NCBI GenBank assembly: GCA_025055285.1
Contig: JANWXM010000026.1
Coordinates: forward strand, 1 to 49,708
Reading direction: 5' to 3'
Source of the DNA: Saprospiraceae bacterium
GTDB taxonomy: Bacteria; Bacteroidota; Bacteroidia; Chitinophagales; Saprospiraceae
DNA length: 49,708 bases
Positions 28,336-37,459 of this stretch are shown piece after piece. The notes under the pieces are model-generated. The model did not search any database. It saw only the letters and a list, made by a program, of their open reading frames with translations, and had not been told where the DNA came from. The position numbers and the translations under genes are program-made. Position 1 is the first letter of the stretch. Each line of letters begins with the position of its first letter.

Positions 28336-29607
28336 ATGCGCGAAGATTTCTTGCATTTTTTATGGCGTTGGCGTCGCTTCAGCACCCACCACCTTCAGAC
28401 GACGGATGGGCAACCCTTGGAGGTCGTCCACCCAGGTGAACCTAATGCGCACGCCGGTCCAGATTTTTTCAATGCTCGCATTCGCATTGGCGACACGCTT
28501 TGGGCTGGTAACGTAGAAATTCATTTGCGGGCTTCCGAGTGGTTGAGTCATAGGCATGAGAGCGACCGAGCCTACGACAATGTAATTCTCCATGTGGTGC
28601 TCGACGAAGATGAAGTAATTTATCGCTCTAATGGACAACGCCTGCCCTGCTTGGCGCTGCGCCAGTATATCCCTCAAGGGCTATTGGAACAATACCATTG
28701 CCTAATCCATGCACGCGAGTGGATACCTTGCGCCCGACGCTTGAGCGAAGTTTCGGCTATTATCAAAGTAAATTGGCTCGATCGCTTACTAGTAGAGCGT
28801 CTACAGGAGAAGACCAATGCCGTAGCCCAACGCCTAGCAGAAGCAAACGGGCATTGGGAGGAGGCGTTTTATCGGCAGTTGGCTTACAGTTTTGGCTTAA
28901 AAGTGAATGCCGACACCTTTGAAGCACTAGCTCGCATTACACCGTGGCACTTACTGAGCCGTCACCGCGATAATTGCTTGCAAGTGGAGGCACTCCTCTT
29001 TGGACAGGCAGGATTATTAGATAATATTACTGACGATGATACGTATGTGCAGAGCCTAGTTCGCGAGTATCGGTTTTTGCAACACAAGTATCAACTGCAC
29101 CCGCTAGCCGCCAGTCAGTGGAAATTTTTCCGCCTACGGCCTTCGAATTTTCCTACTGTCCGCATTGCTCAATTAGCAGCGCTTTTATACCGCGCGCCTC
29201 TGTTGTTTAGCGCAGTGTTGGACACACCCAAACTGCAAGACCTTGAAAAGCTCTTCGAAGTAGAACATAGCCCTTACTGGACGACGCATTACCGATTTGG
29301 ACAACCTTCTCCTGCCCGCAGAAAGTCTTTGAGTAAAGCATTCATTCATGCACTCATTGTAAATGCTGTTGTACCCTTCCTTTTTCACTATGGTCGAGAG
29401 AAAAGCCTGGTAGTATACCGAAATCAGGCATTGTACTTATTGGACGTTTTATCGCCAGAGAGCAACGCTATCTTAGAAAAATGGGGCGACCTTGGCTTGA
29501 AGCCGAAGAACGCTGCCCAGGCACAAGGGTTAATTCACTTAAAAACTCGCTACTGCCAAATGCTACGCTGCTTAGAGTGTGCTATTGGAACTGCTCTTTT
29601 ACGCTAA
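28336..29607 (+). CDS. DUF2851 family protein
   Basis: 423 residues matching the DUF2851 family, conserved in Bacteroidota and of unknown function. Recognisable blocks are MREDFLHFLWRWRRF at the start, VHPGEPNAHAGPDFFNARI, LWAGNVEIHLRASEW and YDNVILHVVLDED in the first 110 residues. The clustered H, E and D residues there look like a possible metal or nuclease-type site, which is inference only. No signal peptide or membrane segment. The PAP2-like gene begins 7 nt after its stop, so they form one transcript. Confidence 0.87.
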   Translation: MREDFLHFLWRWRRFSTHHLQTTDGQPLEVVHPGEPNAHAGPDFFNARIRIGDTLWAGNVEIHLRASEWLSHRHESDRAYDNVILHVVLDEDEVIYRSNGQRLPCLALRQYIPQGLLEQYHCLIHAREWIPCARRLSEVSAIIKVNWLDRLLVERLQEKTNAVAQRLAEANGHWEEAFYRQLAYSFGLKVNADTFEALARITPWHLLSRHRDNCLQVEALLFGQAGLLDNITDDDTYVQSLVREYRFLQHKYQLHPLAASQWKFFRLRPSNFPTVRIAQLAALLYRAPLLFSAVLDTPKLQDLEKLFEVEHSPYWTTHYRFGQPSPARRKSLSKAFIHALIVNAVVPFLFHYGREKSLVVYRNQALYLLDVLSPESNAILEKWGDLGLKPKNAAQAQGLIHLKTRYCQMLRCLECAIGTALLR

Positions 29608-29613
29608 ACTTCT

Positions 29614-30297
29614 ATGTCGCGATTCATAGCTCATATCTTTTCTCTGGTTGGACACCCTTTCTTAGTGCTCACCTATGCACTGATTTTGCTTCTACTGACC
29701 TCGCCCTATGAATTTGGCGTGCATTCTCTCTTCGACAAAAAGGCCCTTACTCTATTGCTGTATGTGTTTTCCTCGACAGTGGTTATTCCAGGCATTGGCA
29801 TTGCCCTCATGAAGCCGCTTGGGCTCATTAGCAATCTTCAGTCACCAGAGCGATTGGAGCGCATCGGCCCTTACATCATTACAGGGGTCTTTTATTTATG
29901 GTTGTATCAGAACTTAAAGCCAGGAGGGGTAGCTCCTCCTTTGTTTCGAACGTGCGTGTTGGGTGCTACTTTTGCCCTATTTGGAGCATTTTTTGTCAAT
30001 ATATTTACAAAAGTAAGTGCTCATGCTGCGGGCATGGGCGGTTTGGTTGGCATGTTATTGCTTCTAGCAGCGAGATGGCCGGAGCGCTCGATTGAATTAT
30101 TCGCAGGTAACTACTGGATTCAAGTGAGTCCATTTTTACTGCTCGTCAAGAGCGTACTCCTGGCTGGCATCGTAGGTTGGGCGCGTTTACATCTCGAATT
30201 ACATACTCCCAGGCAGGTATGGTACGGCTACGCCATAGGGTTTGTCGGCGCCCTTTCGGCTTGGTGGATGAGCACCAGCGGAGGAGGAAACTTATAA
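29614..30297 (+). CDS. PAP2-like integral membrane protein
   Basis: 227 residues with about six hydrophobic membrane segments. The C-terminal half resembles the PAP2 phosphatase core: a histidine in KVSAHAAGMGG where PSGH is expected, and ARLHLELHTPRQVWYGYAIG where SRxxxxxHxxxD is expected. The first arginine motif (KxxxxxxRP) is not clear and the final acidic residue is replaced, so activity is uncertain. Canonical members dephosphorylate lipid phosphates such as phosphatidate or undecaprenyl diphosphate. It is coupled to the DUF2851 gene. Its stop codon directly abuts the stop of the convergent thiolase gene. Confidence 0.75.
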   Translation: MSRFIAHIFSLVGHPFLVLTYALILLLLTSPYEFGVHSLFDKKALTLLLYVFSSTVVIPGIGIALMKPLGLISNLQSPERLERIGPYIITGVFYLWLYQNLKPGGVAPPLFRTCVLGATFALFGAFFVNIFTKVSAHAAGMGGLVGMLLLLAARWPERSIELFAGNYWIQVSPFLLLVKSVLLAGIVGWARLHLELHTPRQVWYGYAIGFVGALSAWWMSTSGGGNL

Positions 30298-31473
30298 TCA
30301 ATTTAATCGCTCGAAGATGCCGGCAATTCCTTGTCCACCTCCTACGCAAGCAGTGACCATGCCATACTTCTGGTTGCGCCGACGCATTTCCTGAAGAAGT
30401 TGAACCGTGAGTTTGGCTCCCGTGCAGCCTAAAGGATGACCTAAAGCGATAGCACCGCCGTTGACGTTGACGCGCTCAGGGTCGAGGCCTGCTTCTTGAA
30501 TGACGGCCAAAGCTTGAACGGCAAAGGCCTCATTTAACTCAATTTGTTCTATTTGGTCTAAGCGCATACTCGCCTGCTGGAGAGCTTTCGGAATGGCTGC
30601 TACCGGACCAATACCCATGTACAGAGGCTCTACGCCCGCTACAGCGCAAGCAACTAATCGAGCTACGGGTGTTATACCAAGTTGCACCACTAGCTTTTCC
30701 GACATCATCAGTACGAAGGCCGCACCATCGGAAGTTTGAGAGGAATTGCCTGCTGTGACAATACCGTTGCTGGCAAACACGGGCCGCAGCTTGGCCAAGG
30801 CCTCTAACGTCGTATCGCGGCGCACTCCTTCGTCCGTATCTACCGTAAACGTGCGGCTTTTCCGCTTGTCGTTTTCAACCCACACCTCTTCGACCGTAAT
30901 AGGGACGATTTCATCGCGGAATTTTCCTTCGTCAATGGCTTGGGCAGCGCGCTGATGAGAGCGTAGTGAGAAAGCATCGGCCGCCTCTCGCGTAATATGG
31001 TACTTCTTGGCTACCGCTTCAGCGGTTAGACCCATACCTACTAAGTAGTCTGGTGTCTGCGAGGCGATATGATAATTAGGCGCCAACTTATAACCAGTCA
31101 TGGGCACAAGGCTCATGCTCTCCGCACCTCCGGCAATAAAGCAATGACCCATGCCAGCGCGAATTTTGGCAGTAGCGATGCTTATGGTCTCCAGGCCAGA
31201 GGCACAATATCGATTTACCGTCATACCTGGCACATCTTTTCCTAAGGCGCGCAAGGCAATGAGCCGCCCAATTTGCAGCCCCTGTTCACCTTCGGGATTG
31301 GCACAACCAACGATGACGTCGTCTACTTGATGAGGTTCAAGCGCCGGAACGCTTCTTAAAAGGTGACGAATAACTTCAACGGCCAAATCATCAGGGCGCA
31401 TATTCTTGAAACTGCCCTTTCCTGCCTTTCCCACAGCCGTCCGAAAACCGGCTACTATATAAGCCTCTTGCAT
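30298..31473 (-). CDS. acetyl-CoA C-acyltransferase (thiolase)
   Basis: 391 residues, full-length thiolase. The acylated nucleophile C90 is in NRYCASGLETI, H346 is in GGAIALGHPLGCTGAK, and the second cysteine C376 is in CVGGGQGIAG. It cleaves 3-ketoacyl-CoA in beta-oxidation (FadA type) or forms acetoacetyl-CoA (AtoB type); the two cannot be separated confidently here. No fadB-like partner is adjacent. It starts 38 nt after the alpha-glucan phosphorylase stop on the same strand, so the two are probably co-transcribed. The gene is convergent, with zero spacing, with the PAP2-like gene. Confidence 0.93.
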   Translation of the reverse strand: MQEAYIVAGFRTAVGKAGKGSFKNMRPDDLAVEVIRHLLRSVPALEPHQVDDVIVGCANPEGEQGLQIGRLIALRALGKDVPGMTVNRYCASGLETISIATAKIRAGMGHCFIAGGAESMSLVPMTGYKLAPNYHIASQTPDYLVGMGLTAEAVAKKYHITREAADAFSLRSHQRAAQAIDEGKFRDEIVPITVEEVWVENDKRKSRTFTVDTDEGVRRDTTLEALAKLRPVFASNGIVTAGNSSQTSDGAAFVLMMSEKLVVQLGITPVARLVACAVAGVEPLYMGIGPVAAIPKALQQASMRLDQIEQIELNEAFAVQALAVIQEAGLDPERVNVNGGAIALGHPLGCTGAKLTVQLLQEMRRRNQKYGMVTACVGGGQGIAGIFERLN

Positions 31474-31511
31474 AAAGTCGAATTTTTAAAATTTATTATT
31501 TGAACTTTGCT

Positions 31512-34088
31512 TTATAACCAACGCACTAATGGAAAATCTTGCCGATGAGCGAGTAGTGGATGCTTTGGAAACAGTCGAAAGCCGTATTCAAAAACGCCAG
31601 CTTCTCGGAGCGTAAAGTTACATGAGTAAGTTGCTATTGCCCCGTCTTGATGGTCTAATTTAAGTTCGTGAATTTCCACCAATTCTAAGTCAGTTTCTGT
31701 GCGACGGCGCAAGAAAACTACCTCAACGCCAACATCAGAGGCGCCTAAGGTTTGCAAGTTGAGGGTCACCTTCGCCTCAAAGGATTTACCTAGCGGCAAG
31801 GCGTAATTAAAGGTATCAGGAGCCTGAAGAGAGACAAGTTCAATAGCCTCCCAAACGCGCTTGACGCGATTTTTCCACTCTACTAATTCACGCAGCGCAT
31901 GATATTGGTTCGCCATTAGGCGTTGGCTGCGCTTCCACAGCTTGTCGTAGTATTTACTTTGATAATCATCGAGCATGCGTTTCATGACAAAGTGCGGGGC
32001 AATTTCAGCCAAGTTTTTCTTGATGAAACCGATCCACTTGGGCGAGAAACCACACTCATTCTGCTCGAAATAAGCGGGAATAACCTCCGTCTCTAGAATA
32101 TTGTACAGGGTTTCGGCATCCAATTCGTTTTGTAGATTGGGGTCGGAATAGGTTTCATGTTCGGGCAGAGCCCAGCCAGCGCCAGGGCGATAGCCCTCTA
32201 TCCACCAACCATCAAGCACAGACAAGTTCAGCACGCCGTTAAGAACAGCTTTCATGCCGCTAGTGCCGCTGGCCTCTTTAGGACGGGTAGGAGTGTTCAA
32301 CCAGAGGTCGGTACCCTGTACGAGAAGCTTGGCCATTTCCATGCCATAATTTTCTAGGAAAATAACCTTTCCTCGGAAAACTGGATTTTTTGTGATATTG
32401 TAAATGAACCGGATAAATTCTTGTCCACCTTTGTCGGCGGGGTGGGCTTTTCCGGCAAACAGGAAAAGAACGGGACGTTCTGGGTTGTTCACAATGGCTG
32501 CTAGGCGCTTCTCATTGGTGAAGAGGAGGGTAGCGCGTTTGTACGTGGCAAAGCGGCGAGCAAAGCCAATGACGAGGGCCCTTTCCTCGAGAGCATTGGT
32601 CATTTCAAAGATGGTTCGCGGATTTTCGCCACGGCGAGTCAAATCCTCGCGAAGCGTTTTGCGCACCCATTCCAGTAGACGCTTTTTTAACGTCTTGCGC
32701 AGTTGAGCAATAGTCTCGTCGGGCACTTCGTAAATTTTAGCCCACAGGTTCGGATCGTCTTGACGATGTTCAAAGTCCGGCCCAAATTGCTGAGCATAAA
32801 GCTCGGCCCACGCAGGAGCAACCCAAGTATCAAAGTGAACACTATTGGTAATGTGACCGATGTGTATTTCTGCAAAATGATAGTCCGGATACAAATTGTT
32901 AAACATTCGTCGGCTTACCTCGCCGTGCAAGCGGCTAACGCCGTTAGCTTCTGAAGAAGTACGCAAGGCGAAGTGGCTCACAGAGAAAGGTTCTGCAGTA
33001 TTTTGAGGCGAAACACGACCCATTGCCATGAAGGTATCCCATGGAATGTCTAATTCATAAAGATAATCGAACAAATAGGTGCGCAGCAGAGGTTCGGAGA
33101 AGGCGTCGTGACCAGCAGGCACAGGAGTATGCGTAGTGAAGAGTTGGGTAGCGCGAACGATTTCCAATGCCTCATCAAAGGAGAACTGCTCTGTCTTGAT
33201 GTAGTAACGCAAGCGTTCCAATCCCAGAAAAGCGGCGTGTCCTTCGTTGAGATGATACACATCAGGCTTTAGATTTAGGGTTTGCAGTAAGCGCACACCA
33301 CCAATGCCAAGTAGAATTTCTTGCTTTAGGCGGTGTTCATTGTCGCCGCCGTAGAGCTGATGTGTGATGCCGCGGTCTTCCCAGGTATTGTCATCAATGT
33401 CCGTATCGAGCAAGTAGAGCGGCACGCGCCCAACGTTGAGTAGCCAAGCTTTTGCCCAAACCGTTCGCCTTCCAAAGTTGACGTGAATCTTTACCCACTC
33501 ACCGCGAGCATCGCGTACGGGCAACAAAGGCAACTGTGTAAATTTAGCAGCTTCCGACTGATGTATTTGTTCGCCGTGTAGCGATATGGCTTGTTGAAAA
33601 TATCCGTAGCGATAGAGCAATCCTACACCCACTATTGGAGAACCACGGTCGCTGGCTTCCTTCAGATAGTCGCCTGCTAATACACCTAAACCGCCTGAAT
33701 ATAAGCGCAAGCTTTGGTGCAACCCATATTCCATGCAGAAGTAAGCCACCAGAGGATGTTTTCGTTCGGGAGTTCGGGCTATGTAGGTGCGAAACTGTTC
33801 CAATACCCGCTCCATACGCCTCATAAACTCGGCATTTTTCAGTAGGTCTTGCGCTTCTTCCACGCTAAGGTTATCCAAAAGAGCTAAAGGGTTGTAATTC
33901 AATTTTTCAAATTGGTTGGGGTTTATAGACCTGAACAACTCTATTGCCTCGTGGTGCCACGACCACCACAGGTTATGGGCCAAATCGCGCAAGGGCGCCA
34001 AACCAGCAGGTAAAGTAGGCTCTACAAAAATGCGTTTGAGCTTGAGGATTCCTTCGGTCAAATTGCCAACCATAGCAGGATGCTTCAT
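31512..34088 (-). CDS. glgP: alpha-glucan phosphorylase (GT35)
   Basis: 858 residues of the shorter bacterial/archaeal alpha-glucan phosphorylase type, with the N-terminal DUF3417-like part (LRDLAHNLWWSWH near residue 35). The enzyme releases glucose-1-phosphate from glycogen or maltodextrin using pyridoxal phosphate. The cofactor lysine is K613 in EASGTSGMKAVLNG, and HLNEGHAAF and FTTHTPVPAGHD are the conserved substrate-site segments. About 100 residues of beta-rich sequence follow the catalytic core. Divergent from the T9SS surface protein; a TACCTTCG near 34105 on the minus strand is one mismatch from a -7 box. Glycogen synthesis genes are not in the window. Confidence 0.94.
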   Translation of the reverse strand: MKHPAMVGNLTEGILKLKRIFVEPTLPAGLAPLRDLAHNLWWSWHHEAIELFRSINPNQFEKLNYNPLALLDNLSVEEAQDLLKNAEFMRRMERVLEQFRTYIARTPERKHPLVAYFCMEYGLHQSLRLYSGGLGVLAGDYLKEASDRGSPIVGVGLLYRYGYFQQAISLHGEQIHQSEAAKFTQLPLLPVRDARGEWVKIHVNFGRRTVWAKAWLLNVGRVPLYLLDTDIDDNTWEDRGITHQLYGGDNEHRLKQEILLGIGGVRLLQTLNLKPDVYHLNEGHAAFLGLERLRYYIKTEQFSFDEALEIVRATQLFTTHTPVPAGHDAFSEPLLRTYLFDYLYELDIPWDTFMAMGRVSPQNTAEPFSVSHFALRTSSEANGVSRLHGEVSRRMFNNLYPDYHFAEIHIGHITNSVHFDTWVAPAWAELYAQQFGPDFEHRQDDPNLWAKIYEVPDETIAQLRKTLKKRLLEWVRKTLREDLTRRGENPRTIFEMTNALEERALVIGFARRFATYKRATLLFTNEKRLAAIVNNPERPVLFLFAGKAHPADKGGQEFIRFIYNITKNPVFRGKVIFLENYGMEMAKLLVQGTDLWLNTPTRPKEASGTSGMKAVLNGVLNLSVLDGWWIEGYRPGAGWALPEHETYSDPNLQNELDAETLYNILETEVIPAYFEQNECGFSPKWIGFIKKNLAEIAPHFVMKRMLDDYQSKYYDKLWKRSQRLMANQYHALRELVEWKNRVKRVWEAIELVSLQAPDTFNYALPLGKSFEAKVTLNLQTLGASDVGVEVVFLRRRTETDLELVEIHELKLDHQDGAIATYSCNFTLREAGVFEYGFRLFPKHPLLAHRQDFPLVRWL

Positions 34089-34137
34089 GTGAAAATGGAC
34101 GAGCGAAGGTAAAGCGACTCTGACGGGTTGGCGACGT

Positions 34138-34166
34138 TTGAGTTGGCTTTGCCTAGTTTAAATTTG
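34138..34166 (+). promoter_or_regulatory. promoter of the large T9SS surface protein
   Basis: TTG at 34138-34140, an 18-nt gap, then TAAATTTG at 34159-34166, a full match to the phylum consensus. The ATG at 34202 follows after a 35-nt leader. Confidence 0.6.
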
Positions 34167-34201
34167 CTCTATGTTTTGTGAGTAAACTTAATTTCTATCC
34201 T

Positions 34202-37200
34202 ATGAGATCTTTTGCTTCGCTTCTCTTTTCTATAGCGCTCTTAACGAGCGCCTTAGCCCAAAAACCACAAGCATTTCTGCATGGCGCCGGTCATTCTTTC
34301 TTTCTCCATATTGGCAATGTGGATGCAGGCCATGCTGTTTGTCCGGCGCCTGACGGCAATTTATATGTTGTTGGTTCAGAGGGCACAAAACTCGTTATCC
34401 TAAAAATATCTCCTGAAGGAAAGCTATTTACAGCTGACTACCTAAATGTCGGCGATGGTTTGCCGCCTTATTTTACAAGTGCCATTACAGATTCGGAGGG
34501 TAAACTCGCTATCATGGGCCGACGTCAGTTCTGGAATGATAGCCGCAGCTTTCTCCTGCGCTATGACCCTATCCTGCGCAAAGTTTTATGGGCAAAAATC
34601 TCGGAGCAAGACCTCTATAGCTCTGGTACTATCTTGGATGTTCCTGCAGAGAACGCCTACTGGGTAGCACTCTCGACGCTTTCTGTAGAGATGGTCAAAA
34701 TCAACCGCTCCAATGGCCTCATCGTGCCTGGCTCTGCTTTCGGGTATCAATTAGACAGTATCACCGTTCCCGTGCGCATTGCACATCATCAAAGTGGTCT
34801 ATACATTGGAGGATATCACTTAGAGCGGTCCTCGCCCGTGCAGTACAAAGGAAAAATGCCTTTCCTCATGCGCGTTACTCCAAGTACAGGTTTTGTCTTG
34901 TGGGCCAAAGGTAGTCCAGTAGCACCCGTTAGTAGTGCATGGGGAAACTTAGAGACGAAAGACATTGTTATTGAAGACAATGCCGTATACTCATTGCTTG
35001 GCGGTTTTATTAACTTCGCTAGTCGAGTTTACCTCCAAAAACGCACGCTCAACGGCGACCTCATCTGGCTCAGAGAAATATATGTGCCATTTATTTCATT
35101 TTCAGCGAAAAACCTGATCTCTATTCCAGATGGATTTTTACTCTTTGGCTCTAGAAGCGCCAGTGTAATCATTAAACTGAACAAAGAAGGAGAGGTTCTG
35201 TGGGCATATCAACCCCTTTTCTCCTTTGGTGGTGATTATCAAGACAATTTCTATCAGGCTACTGTATTAAACGGTGCTCTGTATCTGACGGGCAAACTAT
35301 TTCATCTATTTATCAGTGGCTTTTTCCTGATGAAATTAGACCTCTCTTCAGACAGCATCGCGACCTTGTGTGACTGGCTCCAAAAGATAGAGGCTACCAG
35401 CACGCTGGTAGCTGATAGTGGGCCGCGAAATCCAAAAATCTTGATCGCTGGTGAGCCGCTGTTTTTCGTAAATTGGCCAACCGACTTACCCGCGTCCTTC
35501 ACTCCCTCGGATACGATGCTGTGCAGCACGGCGTGTGCTGACTTGCGTTTCACAATTGATGCGTCAACATGTGAGGGGGGTAAGCCTGCGCTTTTCTACA
35601 CAGTGTGTAACGCTGGTTCTGTTGCTATCGAAGGGAACCTTCCGGTGTGGTTTTATCCCGATGACCCTACTCAGGAACCTACTGCTGCCTTAGGTAGTGC
35701 AGAAGTGGTGCTTGACCCACCGTTGACTCCTGGCGAGTGTCGAAAGGGAAAACTTACCAGCCTCCATCGGCTAAATCCTGAGCAAACACAACGGCTCTAT
35801 GCCCTCATTAATTACGACAACTCGCTGCCCACACCTTTCTCCCTAACCAATCTGCCGGTACTTGGTCTTCCTGAGTGTAATTATACGAACAACCTCACCG
35901 TTAGCGAACTAAATTGGCCACCAGCGCCTAAACTCGACTTAGGGCCCGACCTCATCCTATGCGAGAACAAAGCTGTAGACCTCGATGCAGGACCGAATTT
36001 TATTCAGTATTTGTGGCAAGACGGCTCCACCGCCCAAACCTTTACAGCTAGCGAACCGGGATTGTACTATTGGGTCGAGACAGAGGATATTTGTGGGCGC
36101 AAACAGCGCGACTCCGTTTTCTTCTCCTTTAGTTTGCTGCCCGACACGCGCTTTGGCGATACTGTAATTTGCCCTGGCGAGAGTCTGACCTACGCCGTGC
36201 CGGGATTTGCCACTTATGAATGGGCACCTGCAGCTGGCTTAGATTGCACCACATGTCCTCAAGTTGTCGTGAAGCCTCAAGTTTCTACCACATATACTTT
36301 AGTGGCTACCGATTCTCTAGGGTGCACCTTGCGCGATACCTTCCGGGTTGAGCTTTACCGCAGTCAGCCTACGCTGCAGTGTCCTGCGAGTTTTAGCGTA
36401 AGTGCTCCATCTGGGGCCAATACAGCGATAGTGCACTATGCTCAACCTTCATTCCTTACGGATTGCCGATGCGGCGGTGTAGCATTGACGCTCGCGCAAG
36501 GGCTGCCGAGTGGAGCAGTTTTTCCAATCGGTCTGACCACGATCTGTTTTAGTGCGGAAGACGGTTGCTCGAGCCATACGAGCTGCTGCTTTAGTGTGCA
36601 GGTAATAGCCTCCTCTGAAGAGGAAAAACCATGCGATGTCAAGGAAACGCCTTGTGTACGATTCGAGATTTTGCGCATTTTGCGCGACGCTAAAGGCAGC
36701 AAGACTTATCATATGCGAGTCATCAACAAGTGCTCAGCTGAACTGGAAAGCATTGCATATGCCTTGCCTCAAGGCCTCTCAGCTGAGGCGCCTGTCAATG
36801 GCTCCGTGTACACTGCGCCTAGTGGGCGGCAGTATGTAGTGCGCAATCCACACTTAACTCCTCAGCGCTCTATTCGCTTCAGCCGTTTGGGCGTGGGCCT
36901 ATCTCAAGGTCAAGCAGAAGTCTTTGTGTATACGCTGCCTCCGCAAGCCGACCCACAATACATTCATGTCCTTGCACGACTCGCTCCAAATACCTACGTA
37001 GAAACTCACCTAAACGTATTCGGCTGCGCTATACAGCAAATACAAACGCCGCAAGAAGACAGCGAACGTTTGAAAGAGCGCTCCCAACCCTCTCAAGCTA
37101 TTTCAACAGGAGACCTTATCGCCCTTTTCCCAAATCCAGTCAGCGACCGTCTCCATATTGATGCCACGGCTTGGGCCGGAGGCTCCTTGAGTTTCCAAAT

Positions 37201-37357
37201 TACTGATGCCTGGAGCCGTGTATTGTGGCAAGAGACCAACGTTTCGACAGGAAAAATTCATACGGTGTGGATACCCGCGGATTGGCCACCAGGGCTTTAC
37301 TACCTCCGCGCAACGATGCCAAATGGCCAGTTTTTCCTTGCGAAATTCGTAAAATGA
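34202..37357 (+). CDS. large T9SS-sorted surface protein with HYR domain
   Basis: About 1051 residues. The ATG at 34202 directly precedes a signal peptide (MRSFASLLFSIALLTSALAQ) and fits the promoter spacing; an in-frame ATG at 34178 is less likely. The first 390 residues contain beta-propeller-like repeats of the delayed form seen in Bacteroidota surface proteins (GxLYVVGSEG, GFLLFGSR, GALYLTGK). PKD-like repeats follow (LDLGPDLILCENKAVDLDAG, then GDTVICPGESLTYAV). Next is a HYR domain with cysteine pairs (about 735-805), a conserved-domain-like segment, and a type A T9SS sorting domain (ALFPNPVSDRLHI to the end). No enzyme motif is present, so an adhesion or structural role is likely but unproven. 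Confidence 0.87.
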   Translation: MRSFASLLFSIALLTSALAQKPQAFLHGAGHSFFLHIGNVDAGHAVCPAPDGNLYVVGSEGTKLVILKISPEGKLFTADYLNVGDGLPPYFTSAITDSEGKLAIMGRRQFWNDSRSFLLRYDPILRKVLWAKISEQDLYSSGTILDVPAENAYWVALSTLSVEMVKINRSNGLIVPGSAFGYQLDSITVPVRIAHHQSGLYIGGYHLERSSPVQYKGKMPFLMRVTPSTGFVLWAKGSPVAPVSSAWGNLETKDIVIEDNAVYSLLGGFINFASRVYLQKRTLNGDLIWLREIYVPFISFSAKNLISIPDGFLLFGSRSASVIIKLNKEGEVLWAYQPLFSFGGDYQDNFYQATVLNGALYLTGKLFHLFISGFFLMKLDLSSDSIATLCDWLQKIEATSTLVADSGPRNPKILIAGEPLFFVNWPTDLPASFTPSDTMLCSTACADLRFTIDASTCEGGKPALFYTVCNAGSVAIEGNLPVWFYPDDPTQEPTAALGSAEVVLDPPLTPGECRKGKLTSLHRLNPEQTQRLYALINYDNSLPTPFSLTNLPVLGLPECNYTNNLTVSELNWPPAPKLDLGPDLILCENKAVDLDAGPNFIQYLWQDGSTAQTFTASEPGLYYWVETEDICGRKQRDSVFFSFSLLPDTRFGDTVICPGESLTYAVPGFATYEWAPAAGLDCTTCPQVVVKPQVSTTYTLVATDSLGCTLRDTFRVELYRSQPTLQCPASFSVSAPSGANTAIVHYAQPSFLTDCRCGGVALTLAQGLPSGAVFPIGLTTICFSAEDGCSSHTSCCFSVQVIASSEEEKPCDVKETPCVRFEILRILRDAKGSKTYHMRVINKCSAELESIAYALPQGLSAEAPVNGSVYTAPSGRQYVVRNPHLTPQRSIRFSRLGVGLSQGQAEVFVYTLPPQADPQYIHVLARLAPNTYVETHLNVFGCAIQQIQTPQEDSERLKERSQPSQAISTGDLIALFPNPVSDRLHIDATAWAGGSLSFQITDAWSRVLWQETNVSTGKIHTVWIPADWPPGLYYLRATMPNGQFFLAKFVK

Positions 37358-37407
37358 CAAACTAAGTACGCCATGCAACTACAACCCATTATCCGACGGC
37401 GCTGAAT

Positions 37408-37415
37408 TACTTTTG
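37408..37415 (+). promoter_or_regulatory. -7 box of the PASTA protein gene
   Basis: TACTTTTG matches TAnnTTTG, 44 nt before the start. No well-spaced TTG is seen. Confidence 0.45.
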
Positions 37416-37459
37416 CGCGGCTGCTGCTCCTCTACAACAGAGGCGGCATCACTTTCGGC

